Source: Iris pallida (lineage: Eukaryota; Streptophyta; Magnoliopsida; Asparagales; Iridaceae). Taken from it: a DNA stretch of 64,000 nt. The translations under genes and the position numbers were made by a program. Below, piece after piece: positions 51,659-63,134 of this stretch. Every line of letters starts with the position of its first letter. The stretch's first letter is position 1. The stretch covers positions 44,731,966 to 44,795,965 of the forward strand of contig JANAVB010005597.1 of the NCBI GenBank assembly GCA_029216955.1, read 5' to 3'. The notes beneath the pieces are model-generated. The model made no database searches, had not been told where the DNA came from, and saw nothing but the letters and a program-made list of their open reading frames with translations.

Positions 51659-52318
51659 CCAGAGTATCCTCTCCGGTTGGTTGTGTTCTGAGCCATCCGT
51701 CCCAGGGATTTGATTCTGTATTTTGGTTTCTGTATTTTGGCTCCAGCTCCATTTGTATTTGATCTACGGTACGACATGGTGATCAGGACATAGTCCCTGC
51801 AGCCATTCGACTGGCGAGGCAGAAACTATGTAGCCGTAGATAAAGTTGCCTGTCCTCCGACCCTCATCCCTCGGCAATGATGATACGACAACCTATCACT
51901 ATATCTTATATAGTAGTAGATGATGTCTTAGTATTACATTATGTGAGTTCATCTTGATTCTGTTACGTTCTTCAGGATAATTGATGTCTATTTTATATTA
52001 ATTTGGTTTGGTATATATGATTCTTGGATAATTGGCGTGCATTAAATTCGTATGTGCATATTTGGTCTATGTGATTCTTGGATAATTGGTGTGCATTATA
52101 TATTGGTTTGGTTTATGCATATTTTTTCAGCTCCATTTGCATTAGTCTACGGTACGACATGGTGATCAGGACATAGTCCCTGCAGACATTCGACTGGCGA
52201 GGCAGTAACTATGTAGCCGTAGATAAAGTTGCCTGTCCTCCGACCCTCATCCCTCGGCAATGATGATACGACAACCTATCACTATATCTTATATAGTAGT
52301 AGATGATGTCTTAGTATT

Positions 52319-53010
52319 ACATTAGTGAGTTCATCTTGATTCTGTTACGTCCTTCAGATACTATATACGATAAGAACATAGATGATTCACACTAATGTAT
52401 GCTAGAATGAATCTTGACTTGTGTTCTGAGCCATCCGTTCTGATCAAGCATCTTCCTTCTCCTCTCCTCCACCATGGCTCTGAACCAATCTGCTCCTCCC
52501 TACTTTTCTTCTTTTTATTTGACTCTCTCAGCCACATATGACATCCAGCTCAAGTGTAGAGTCGGGGAAGAAAAATCGGGCAGAAAGATGAGGGGGAAGC
52601 AGCACAACCTGCAGCATGACCCGGAGGAAGTACAGAGGTTTTCTTCAACAGCCGTAGGAGAAATAGTTCTCCTACGACTGTTGAAGAAAACCTATGTACT
52701 TCCTCCGGGTCATGCCGCCGGCTGTGCTGCTTCCCCCTCATCTTCCTGCCCACTTCTTCTCTCCCGACTCTACACTTAAGCTGGATGTCATATGTTGCTG
52801 AGAGAGTCAAATAAAAAAAAGTGAAGTAGGGAGAAGCAGATTGGTTCAGAGCCATGGTGGAGGAGAGGAGAAGGAAGATGCTTGATCAGAACGGATGGCT
52901 CAGAACACAAGCCAAGATTCATTCTAGCATACATTAGTGTGAATCATCTATTTTCTTATCGTATATAGTATCTGAAGGACGTAACAGAATCAAGATGAAC
53001 TCACTAATGT
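52319..53010. repeat. Hairpin H2: inverted repeat with 342-bp arms and 8-nt loop
   Basis: The left arm (52319-52660) and right arm (52669-53010) pair along their whole length, at well over 90 percent by eye. The loop is AAATAGTT. The outer third is part of the dispersed repeat; the inner part (from about 52441) is unique and begins near CACCATGGCTCTGAACC. Both strands read MALNQSAxPYF. Confidence 0.93.
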
Positions 53011-53158
53011 ATGCTAGAATGAATCTTTGGTTGTGTTCTGAGCCATTCGTTCCGATACTTGGCAATTAAGTCATTCGACTGGTGAGGCAGCAACTATATA
53101 TAAGGCTACTTGCATGTTCTTCCAACTTTAAATTACAAGATTACTAAATTTGGTTACA

Positions 53159-53535
53159 TAAATCACTAACCTCATCGCGGCCAATGTTTACAGTCCTGGT
53201 CTCAACTGTCTTCGATTCTATGATCCCATGCTTTCTGTCGAGTAAATTGACGCTAGGATGCGTTGACATGCTCTACGAAAGCGTCCAGAATCTTGACACT
53301 AAGTATCTGGAGACCGAAGCTTGCAAGAAGGTGCTGCTCGACCCTAGAAGTGAAGCAAAAAGGCTACGTGAGGGTTTAAAACTCAATGTCGATGATTTAA
53401 AACCTCGACGAATTTACGGGTGCCCCCACATTTGAGTGCTACACCAAGACTCACCGTGATGAGGTTAGTGATTTATTTAACCTAAGACATGGGATCATAG
53501 AATCGAAGACAGTTGAGACCAAGACTGTAAACATT
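53159..53535. repeat. Inverted repeat H3 with rearranged arms
   Basis: The 48-bp segment at 53183-53230 (ending GATTCTATGATCCCATG) is inverted at 53488-53535, and the 17-bp segment at 53159-53175 is inverted at 53458-53474. The order of the two segments is not that of a simple hairpin. Between them is an 83-codon frame (53184-53435) with the phrase LETEACKKVLLDPRSEAKRL, not recognised. Confidence 0.78.
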
Positions 53536-53696
53536 ATGTGAGTTCATCTAGAATGAATTTTGGGTTGTGTTCTGAGCTATTCGTTCCCATACTTGACAAT
53601 TAAGCATGTGAAATAGAACTGATTATGTTTAGTTTGTCTTACGATACAGATTTTCACATCCAAATTGAAATGGATCGTTACTTCGTTGTTCGTACA

Positions 53697-54420
53697 TGGA
53701 TGTACTAGCGGATCAACCTCCTGGACCGTAGGTACTTATAAGTATTGACCGTGTCGGATTAGTATCGATCTATCGTTTTGGTATGGACCGTATCGGTTGG
53801 TATTGGCCTTAGCGAATTGGTATCGTCCTATCCGATATGTATCGGCCGTATAGCCATTAAGGCATATTGGCCTTATCGATTTGGTATCGGTCATATCCGA
53901 TAGGTATCGGCCGTGTTGGATTATTATATACCATTTCGGATTAGTATCGTTGAAGGTTTAGTAACAAGTGTACTTGGATTTCTCTCTTCTAGAGCTAGAT
54001 TACCATTGCAAGAGAGTCACGAGAGCGTAGATGGCCAGTTACAGAACATATATACTTCCTTTTCAATCTCGCTTTTCCTGATGGAAAATAAAGTATGTAT
54101 GTTACTGTAACTGGCCAATCACGATCTGGTGATTCACTTGCAATGGTATTCTAGCTCGAGAAGAGAGAAATCCAAGTACAGTTGTTACTAAACCTTCCAC
54201 GATACTAATCCGAAATAGTCTATACTAATCCAACACGGCCGATACCTATCGGATATGACCGATACCAAATCGATAAGACCAATATGAATCCTAGCTATTC
54301 GGCCGATACATGTACATATCGGATATAGGACGATACCAATATGATACGTCCTATACTGAACCGATAGACCGATACTAATCTGATACACTAGATACTAAGT
54401 ACATCTAGCATCTCTGTGGA
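53697..54420. repeat. Hairpin H4: inverted repeat with arms of about 330 bp
   Basis: The left arm (about 53697-54065) and right arm (about 54075-54420) are inverted copies meeting near 54070. The outer halves are themselves repeats of ATCGGCCGATACC-like units in one orientation on each arm. The inner halves carry GGCCAGTTACAG paired with CTGTAACTGGCC. The arms are more diverged than in H2. Confidence 0.82.
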
Positions 54421-54662
54421 TCCACAAATTACTGCACGATAGTACCAACGACTCCAGTTACATCCGGTTATTGGTGAGTATATGATTACATAGTAATTCT
54501 GTTAGTCTTGTGATACAGATTTTTACTCTCTCATGCTACCAATGTCACAACTTTTCGAGTGCTGCTCCCTCTAATGATGATGAACGCAAAAAACCAACGT
54601 CACAACTTTTATAACTTGAGTAAATTTCTTTACCCTATATGAAAATTTCTGTTGTCAGAAAG

Positions 54663-54974
54663 ATGGCTCCTAGGACTCGTCGATATGGTGCTGCTAGTCG
54701 AGGAAGGGGTCGAGGCAAGAAACCCTTGGAGGTCGACACGGAAGAAGTCTCCGTCGTCAAACAAGAGCCGGTGACTGTCAAGGAAGAACCGATGACCATC
54801 AGGGAAGAGATTGCTCCCAAGCTTGAAGCTAAGGAGGAGCCACCGTCAGAGAGTAGTAGCATCGGGACCGACCCTCCTATCCCTACAGAAGACCTCAACC
54901 AGATTGAGCCTTCGTATGCAAAGTGGCTGATAGAATGGTACATGCCTCAACGCAATTATCATCCCTGGCTGTGA
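54663..54974 (+). CDS. Small ORF in CACTA E, function unknown (MAPRTR type)
   Basis: It is 103 codons from the second in-frame ATG. It starts MAPRTRRYGAASRGRGRGKK, an RGG-like basic segment, followed by an acidic Glu/Val/Pro-rich middle (VKQEPVTVKEEPMTIREE) and an aromatic end (YAKWLIEWYMPQRNYHPWL). I chose this ATG because TTGTCAG, a possible splice acceptor, lies just before it and the start matches the ORF at 50627. The family is not recognised. KxEP motifs resemble SUMO-acceptor sites, which is only a resemblance. Confidence 0.42.
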   Translation: MAPRTRRYGAASRGRGRGKKPLEVDTEEVSVVKQEPVTVKEEPMTIREEIAPKLEAKEEPPSESSSIGTDPPIPTEDLNQIEPSYAKWLIEWYMPQRNYHPWL

Positions 54975-55198
54975 GGATTCATCGTCTGACTTGTGGTCTT
55001 TGTTGAGGCCAAAGTCGATTTTCCTATGTGTTTTGGAATATTTGTGAAAATTTTGGAATATTTGTGCTATGATCGGTCGTCAGGATTGGATATTAGGTTA
55101 CTGTAACTGGCCAACTCTTTCCTATGTGTTTTGGAATATTTGTAAAAAATTTGGAATATTTGTGCAATGATCGGATTATAACGATGGATATTAGGTTA

Positions 55199-55400
55199 CT
55201 CTTCCGGATAACTGATGTCTATTTTATATTAATTTGGTTTGGTCTATATGATTCTTGGATAATTGGTGTGCATTAAATTCGTATGTGCATATTTTGGTCT
55301 ATGTGATTCTTGGATAATTGGTGTGCATAATATATTTTGTCTATGTGATTGTTGGATAATTGGTGTGCATTATATATTGGTTTGGTTTATGCAAATTTTT
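55199..55400 (+). repeat. Repeat of 51973-52130 (ATTCTTGGATAATTGGTGTG units)
   Basis: Tandem-like phrases of about 40-60 bp, each with TTCTTGGATAATTGGTGTGC and ATTAATTTGGTTTGGT, recur here and at 51973-52130. Confidence 0.8.
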
Positions 55401-55439
55401 GCGAACAGCTAAAAAGCAGTAATTTTTTTTCAAAATATT

Positions 55440-56145
55440 CTCAGTTAGCGACGGACTTGTGACCGTTTTGCGACGGATGTCTCCAGTTGCCGACTATTTT
55501 TCGACGGTTATTCCGTCACTACCTGGATATTTGAAAATTAATCCCAGGTAGCGACGGATGGTCGACGGACAATCCGTCGGCATGATTTATTGTTCGACGG
55601 AATAGCGACGACATATTCGTCGCCCGTATTCTGGAAATAACAAGAATTTCCAGAACAAGGTCGACGGTTAATCCGTCGCTATGCGGCCGATATATTGCGA
55701 CGGCATAGCGACGACTTATCCGTCGCCAAGTTGCTGGAAATGACATGAATTTTCAGAAGCTGGTCCACGGCTTTTCCGTCAGAAAACCGTCGCTAATCCG
55801 TCACTTGATATCGACGTTATCGACGGATTAGCGACAAAACGATACGATCTGATACGCTTTTGCGACGGGTTAGCGACGGAAATTTACGTCGGTATTGTCT
55901 ACACAGTTAAGTACTTAAAAGCTGAAGTGGACGACAGTCCGTCGGAAATGCGTCGCTAATGCTTCATATTATGACGTCGACTATCCGTCGCTATTCCGTC
56001 ATGTGACGACAACTTAGCGACGGATGGTTATTAGCGACGAGCTGATTGCCGACGAATTTTTTTGGCCAATATCCGTCGACAATCGGTCGCTAATAGTTAT
56101 TACCGTCGTCTTAGCGACGGATTCGGCCGTCGCTAAATCGATAAA
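55440..56145. repeat. Right subterminal repeats of CACTA E
   Basis: About 700 bp is dense with TAGCGACGG, CCGTCGCTA and TCGACGG variants, reaching the right terminal repeat. It is longer than the left array. Confidence 0.85.
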
Positions 56146-56159
56146 TTTTGGTAGTGTAA

Positions 56160-57513
56160 GGTCAACCTAGTTTTGAGAACTTAAAAATCTTTGTTATTGA
56201 TTCTTTGGAACTATTACAAGGCTATATAGAAATTTAAAGATGGAAAGGAGAATTTAATCGAATAAAATTATTATGCGAAATTGAACTAGATATTGTAAGA
56301 TGGTGACTAGAGACAGAGAGAACACAAGAATTTTACGTTATAGAAATTATTTTAGATGATTGGAAGAAAATTGTAGAATTCAAAAAAAAAATATTTGAAG
56401 GTGAACGTTGAAGAAAATATGAAGGTTGATTTATAAAAAAAGAATAAATTTTGTGTGACATAGTGGTATTGGAGTTTAGTGAATACGAGACTCGATTTAA
56501 ACAAGTCCAAGGATTCCATAAACTGGATTTAGAGATTTTGGATCTAATTTAAAACGAGGTGAAGGAATTTGAAATTTTGATTAAATGAATAAGTGTTGAC
56601 TCCTAAAAAGAGAGGTATGTTTCGTGGAAAATGTTTTGGAACTTAAAGATTTTGTCTATGGTGATTGTGGTAAAGGTTTAGATGACTGAAGGTTATAAAA
56701 TTTTGATGATAGTTATATAGAGGTTGATTTTCATATTGGGACTTGTGAGAAAAAAAAAGAATATGGTTTAGCAAATGATAAACTGATAGTATTAGAGAGG
56801 GATGATTTGCTGACTTCGTATGAAATCTTTTCCTGTTTTCTCTAAAAGGAGTTTTTCAATATCATTGAATCCTAGTTTCCTTAATCCGACCAAATCGACT
56901 TCGATTACCTTTTCTTATCATATTTATATCTTGGATTGTACTTAATTGAATTAAATTTGATTGTGACCTGAATCTCTATCCTTGTATGCTCGATCTCAGA
57001 CTTTGTTGAACCTGTCCTCCATATTGCCTAAATCTTGATTTACCCCAATTTGATCAACTTAGATCGTATCAAGACTAAATATTCTTAATACGTATTGTGA
57101 TTGGAAATTTTCCATAGAATTGGCTTTCATTCCTTAACTTTGATTTTGATTTTCTTTTTTTTTTCTGAACCCTTTAAAGATAATGGGTAGTTACTTTTCT
57201 TCATTTTTATGATAAGTATCAGTTTTCATATAGGATGGTAGACTGCCTTACAGTTTTGATGGTTTGTTGTTTTTGTAACTTTTATTTAGCACCCTAGATT
57301 GCTTGTGTGTTTTGATACCCTATGACCGTTTTGGTTTAGCATGACTAGAATACCTAGATGAGACTTTCACTACCACCGTATGCCATGACCCTGTATGTCG
57401 TCCTTTTGATGGTATGATTTATTTAAGTTCTGAGATTTTATTGTGGGGGTTTGACCTAGAAGGATTACGAACATTTTAATTTTGAGGACGAAATTTTTAT
57501 AAGGTGGGTAGGA
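56160..57513 (+). other. Internal region of element B, right part, non-coding
   Basis: It is AT-rich with no domain recognised. The last 40 bp (AATTTTGAGGACGAAATTTT, AAGGTGGGTAGGA) are the Gypsy 3' end motif before the LTR. Confidence 0.65.
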
Positions 57514-60500
57514 TGTGAGCACCCTAAATTTTGGGTTGATTTTTTTTTAATTTTCTTATTGGGGGTAATTTTGAAATTTCGTGTTTATAATTATTTTAAT
57601 AATGATATTTAATTCATGATATGATTTTTGGTGATTTTAAATCATTTTAACATTATTTAAATCAATGACTTGTGGTTTTTACGTTTTGCTAGTGAAACCC
57701 TAGAGACTGTTTGACCTAGAGCCTAACCATGTGATTATGATATTTTAATGTCATTTTTTGCCTAAGGATATTTTTGCATTTGACCTCTTTGAATTATTTT
57801 GATATTATTTTATTATTTATGATATTGTTTTGGGGTTATTTGAGTCGGGTTCGAATTTCAACTCAATCCGACTTGAAACGGGGACCCGGGGGTAGTTTGA
57901 CTCTAGTGGGACCCACACACTAGTTAGGCATGGCCCACATGATATTAATTTTAGTCCACATGATAGAAATATTTTAGTTAGAGGTTAGACTAATTATTAT
58001 GGATAAGGTTAGTGTGATTAGATACTTTAGAATGACTAATTTAGCCCCAACCAATTAGCCCTTTTCTAATACTCATAGAATAGGTTAGTAGGGGCTTTTG
58101 GACTTTTCCTAATAGGACAAAACTACCTTTATGGCCAGCCACAATAAAGATAGGGTTGAGCCTCCCATTTGTCATTATCCATCTATTTTTCTCTCTCTTG
58201 TTCTTTCCCAAATTCCTAGAGAGCAATCCCTAGCAATTTCTCCACCAAATCCTTCCATTTCACCACCAAATCTTCTTCTTTCCTTCTCCATTCTAGTCAA
58301 GGAGGAAGCTACCCAAGTTTGGGAGGATTCGGAGCTCGTTCGTGTCCTTTTAGAATCTCTACGTGTCGGTGTCGCTCCGGGAAGGTTTTTCTTCGATTCG
58401 ATCTACCGGGAGGTATAAATCCCTTCTTCTTTTCATTTTCTCATACATATAGGTCTATTTTGAACCCATAGGAATGACCCCCATGGTTGTATCTCCATTT
58501 GTGTCTATTTTGTGTCCATTTGGAGGTCATAGGAGTGTCCTTTGTGTTGTGGATGTGTTCATGTTACATATATAGATTTATATATATATATTGTAATGAG
58601 AGTGTATCTATATTTATATATGTAATAAATGGTTCATGATGATTATATAATCAAGTTTGTGAGTGTGGTTCCTCATATTATTATTGCTATTATTGTTGTG
58701 AATAATTAGGATATATATATATTGTGTATTCTTTTGGCTCAAACTATCTAAATCCGTCATGATTTTTATCCACGTTTTTAATTTCAGCCCTAACTTCGAA
58801 ATGTCATAACTTCTAGCTCAAACCTTGGTTTAATCTCCCGTTTTTTTAAAAGAAGCATATTGAAGTTAGCTTTCCAAAAACATGTATTAACAGGCCTAAT
58901 TCTTTCTGTAACTTTCTGAAGAATTATTTGAGTGTCAGCTATACGAAAAACAAACGCGTTCTCGGTGTTTTCGCGATTCCGGGAGTTTTCGGAAACGAAA
59001 ATGCGATCCGTTTAAAGTTTCGGAAAGCTAACACATAGATCTATAACATACTTTAATCATAGAGTTTAATTCATGCTGAGATAGTACAGTATTCATTATT
59101 AGTAGGAGTTACTATTCGGCATATGCATTTTGTGCACCCTTGTGTGTAATATAATGTTCTATTTGATTTTAACCCATGTTAATGTATATACATTATGTAA
59201 CTAAATAGAGAATGCAAGCATGAGTAAATGTTTAAATAAATAATGTATGAGGTGTAAGTATCATATCTAATGTAAGCATGTATAAGTATGGCTTGTAATG
59301 AATATGTAGGTTCCATAGTATGTAATGTATGGTGCATATAGTAGTGCAAGAGAATAAATGAATGATGAATGAATGCAAGCATGAATGTAATATAATAATA
59401 GATGTAATGTATGCAATATACAAGTTAATGAGATATAATGTTCTATGTTAACACAAATCCTATATTACCTCATGTACCCCCTTACACTATGTTGACACTA
59501 TCACACTTGACACATTATTCACTTACACTTTGACACTCTTTGATATGTATACACTATGTATGCCCATTTAACCCTCACTTGCCCCTTTGCCATGTTCACA
59601 TACACACACATAGCCTCTTAAATAAGTATTTATGAATATAGTTAACTTAGCTATGTATGTATATTTTATATATGTTAGCATATTGTGTTGTAATATATAA
59701 GTTTATATAACCATTTGAAATGCCATGATTATAGACCTAATGTTGAATACTAATATATGCATGTTTATATATGTGTAGACATATATAGCTTAAAGTAATA
59801 GATTACCTAGTGTATATCCAATGTGAATTCTTGCCTATTTGAGTATTGAATAATTACATGCTATATAGAGTTGGGTGTATGTTGGCTTGTATAGCCTTGT
59901 ATTGATGTGTGCTTGCTAGGATAGTCTTGGTTAGGCCTATTAAGACTTACTGGGTTAGGACATGACCTAATTTGACTAGTGCAGTTGACCAGAGTTGACC
60001 AAGGGTTGACTTTGGCCTAGCTTGACCTAGATTCATGTAGAATGTATTGTAATACTTTATATTACCCTTCTGGACATGTTGTGACTTGTGCTGTTCTAAT
60101 TAGGAGCCAGACACCTCTCATCGGACGGTATATTTACTTTGGACATTCAGACATCAGGCGAGTACATTCTCTGACCGTTTCATACTTGTATAGATTTACA
60201 TTCTTGCTCTAGATTACTGTACTTGATGCTGACACGACTGTTATCACGGATTTGTACTATATGGATCTTCTTTTGAGATGTTATCTCCTTGTATTCACTA
60301 AATACATATTGTGACGTGCGTTTCACTTCCATATTGTATTTATTGAATACCCATATCCTTGTATACTCATTGTGCATATTGTACTCTCATTATCACATGA
60401 GCCCCAGGGATAGACCATTGTACACTATTGTATAACATTATACATCTATTGTATAACATTGTACACTATTGTATAAGATAACGTAAATGGAGTAGATCCT

Positions 60501-61245
60501 TGTGTATTGATTGGGGAGGGAGAGTAGAATTGGTTATGTACTCAAATTCTATTGTACAACATTGTATAACTATTGTATATGTCTATTGTACACCCACGTA
60601 CAATGGAGTTACCATTGCATTTTCCTAGCCCGTTTACATAACCAGATTGTACTCTAAATCACATGTTCCTTACAGTTCTTACTTATCATATTTAGATATT
60701 TCCTGTTATTAAATCTCTACTGTTTTCTATACATTCTTCTTTCAGCGTTTCATGTACTTTACTCTATTGCATGCTTTATATTTCCTAACTCGATATGAAC
60801 TGCGTGAGATATTTTGTGCTCGCTCCCGTCCTGACTGGACCTGTTGATAAATTTTACAGATAGCCTGGAGGTGCCTGCTAGCCTAGAGGAGACACATTAA
60901 AGGTTGTTTAGGTAGTTATTTCATTTTGTCTGGAGTTGTATTTTACTTTGTGGAATACTGTATTGAGTTTTGAGATGTATTTATGGGTTTATGTATCATA
61001 GACACTTAGACTTCTATCTCCTGTATCTCTTTTGGATTTCATGTTTTATCTATCTTTATCATGCTCTACCTTAGATGTGATTGAGACTGTATCTGCTATG
61101 TCACCCCCATTCGGGGAGTATAAACTGTTTAGTCTTATACTGTTATATGCATTGAGACCTAGGACAGCGTTCTACCGCCGACACTGTGACGTAGGCTGGG
61201 CGTTGTTACGTACTCATACCCTCACGGTGGGTGCGGGTCGTGATA
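57514..61245 (+). repeat. 3' LTR of element B
   Basis: It is 3732 bp, uninterrupted, from TGTGAGCACCC to GTCGTGATA. It shows where D inserted in the 5' LTR (after ATCATAGAC, equivalent to about 61003 here). Confidence 0.93.
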
Positions 61246-61250
61246 CAGCA

Positions 61251-62330
61251 GTCAACAACATTGAATTTATCATTTCTGTCAATGTCCTGTTCTTCCTCTC
61301 AGCTACTCCGTTTGATTGAGGAGAGTACGGAGCCGTAGTCTCATTGACAATTCCATGTTCCTTATAGAACGATGCGAATTCATGAGACCTGTACTCCCCA
61401 CCTCGATCACTTCTTATCCTTTTGAGTTATTGTCCAGTCTGCCGCTCAGCTTCGGCTCTGAACTCCTTAAACTTCTCGAATGCTTCGTCTTTAGCCTTCA
61501 GCAAGTAGACGAACGCATACTTTGAGAAGTCATCGATGAAGGTTATGAAATACTTTATCCCGGCCTTTGTAGAGAACTGTTTGAAGTCACAGATATCGGA
61601 GTGAACCAACTCCAGAAGATCTGTACTTCGATTAACCCGAGGAAAGGGTTTCCTTGTGATCTTCGTTTGAGCACAAACTTCACATTTCTCTACCTTACCC
61701 CCACATTTGGAGATAAGTCCTAGACTAGACATTCTGTTTATTCGTTTACAATGAACATGTCCTAGCCTATTATGCCACAACTCAAGAGTATAAGCAGAAT
61801 GAGTGACTTCATTAATTACATTAATTACATTGGACTGATTTACAAGCTGAATCTTGAACATTCCTTCGGTATAAAAAGTTTTCCCGAAATATGTTCCCTT
61901 GATAGACATCACCATCTGGCCAGCATTGATGTCCATCCTGAGGCCTGCATTGCAGAGTAGGCCTCCCGAGACCAGGTTCTTGGCGATAGCAGGTACGTGC
62001 TTTACGCCTTGAAGCGTCAGAGACTTCCCCGAAGTCATCTTCAACACCACCGTCCCGATCCCGAGCACTTCAGCTTGTGCTTGGTTCGCCATCATAACCA
62101 CTTCAGAGAGTAGGTGTATAGGTGGTGAACCACTCCTTACTGGAGCAGACATGGCAGGAGGCTCCAGTGTCTACCCACTAGTCAGAGTCAGTCCTTACTG
62201 CATCAACCTGTGTAATTATAGCAATTACGTCAGTGATCATAGATACCTTACTAGGCTCTCCTTGCTCTGATTGCTTGGTCTTTGCTTTACACTCATTCTT
62301 AAAGTGGCCCTTCTTGCCACACTTGAAGCA
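61251..62330 (-). pseudogene. pol: Copia C pol, 5' part: zinc knuckle, protease, integrase start
   Basis: Minus strand from about 62330: the nucleocapsid knuckle CFKCGKKGHFKNEC in a frame shifted from the gag start, then a stop, then the protease active site WVDTGASCHVC. After another frame change comes LTLQGVKHVPAIAKNLVSGG, the pre-integrase domain (ELWHNRLGHVH and CEVCAQTK), and the integrase core with D in LELVHSDICDF. A TAA follows QTGQ at about 61429. Then comes the second D in RSDRGGEYRS and E in NGVAERKNRTL. The frame is cut at 61246 by element B and resumes at 35877. Confidence 0.92.
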
Positions 62331-63112
62331 AGGCGTTTCTGACTTTTGCTTCTTTTTCTTGATAGAAGTTCCCTTGACTTTAGATTGTCAGGGTTCTTCT
62401 TCTTGCTGTGGAAAGCTGCCTGCTTTTCCTTTGGTTCCTTGGTCTGAACCAGATTGGCGTTAGCCAATTGTTTGGACAGTGTGTCCACCTTCAGTTGAGC
62501 CCGCATCTGGTCCTCAACATAGATTTCCTGTAGGAGATCCTCAAGGGTGATCTCCAACTTCTTCCTATGCATGTTTGCATAGAACTTGCTCCACCCAGCG
62601 GGGAGCTTTGAGACAATCCCTCCAACAACAAACTTGTCGGGGAGGGGCATCGCCTCGTCTTTCAGCTTCTGTCGCAGTTTCAGGAACTCCTTTACCTGCG
62701 GCAGCATAGACTTTTCGTCCTCAAAGAACCACTTGTGATATTTTTCAACCACAAATATTTTACTGCGGTTCTTGTCTTCTTCGTAGAGTTTTTCTAGAGA
62801 CTCCCATATGTCTCTAGCGATATTCTTTTTAGAATAGGATTCTGCTAGGGAATCCTCCATAGCATTCAGGATAAGCAACCTGCAAATGCTATTCTTCCTT
62901 CTCCACTTGGCCTGAAGTTTAGTAGCCGCAGAGATTGCGGCAACAGACCCAGTATCTGGAACGGTAGGTTCCTCTTCAAGAAGCACGTGATCCACGTCTC
63001 TGAGTTGAAGAGTGAGATAAACCTTCCTCTTCCAGACTTGATAATGCTCTCCATCAAACTTCTCTAACTTACAGAAGTCAGTGTTTAGGAGTGAAGCATT
63101 AATGTTTTCCAT
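62237..63112 (-). pseudogene. gag: Copia C gag
   Basis: The 291-codon frame begins MENINASLLNTDFCKLEKFD, with FDGEHYQVWKRKV marking the Copia gag-polypeptide (UBN2) family. It continues IWESLEKLYEEDKNRSKIFV and ends in an unrelated tail after about residue 235 because of a frameshift near 62390. The true continuation (KGTSIKKKKQKSETPCFKCG) is in the neighbouring frame. The start codon lies only 22 bases after the 5' LTR, which leaves no room for a usual leader. Confidence 0.92.
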
Positions 63113-63134
63113 CGTAGCAATAAAGCTTTGAGAT

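Larger units (their letters stand above)
48221..56156. mobile_element. CACTA element E, non-autonomous, with hairpin array
   Basis: The ends are CACTACCAAAAT on both sides, followed at the same distance by ATTTAGCGACGGC (31-bp terminal repeat with a few mismatches), flanked by TAA at 48218-48220 and 56157-56159. It is 7936 bp. Subterminal regions are packed with GCGACGG and CCGTCGCTA. No CACTA transposase domain was recognised. The interior holds a GC-rich minisatellite, a dispersed repeat of about 330 bp, two small ORFs, and four large inverted repeats. Confidence 0.93.
35883..61245 (+). mobile_element. Element B: large non-coding Gypsy-type LTR element (LARD-like) with two insertions
   Basis: The LTRs begin TGTGAGCACCC and end GTCGTGACA (5') or GTCGTGATA (3'), flanked by CAGCA at 35878-35882 and 61246-61250. 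It is 25.4 kb as it stands, but about 10.2 kb without element D (39387-46583) and CACTA E (48221-56156). Its own internal DNA has no gag or pol. Its LTR 3' end, leader hairpin and GAGGACGAAATTTTT motif match Gypsy elements A and T, and it shares a non-coding block with A. I infer a LARD-like non-autonomous family. Confidence 0.9.
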
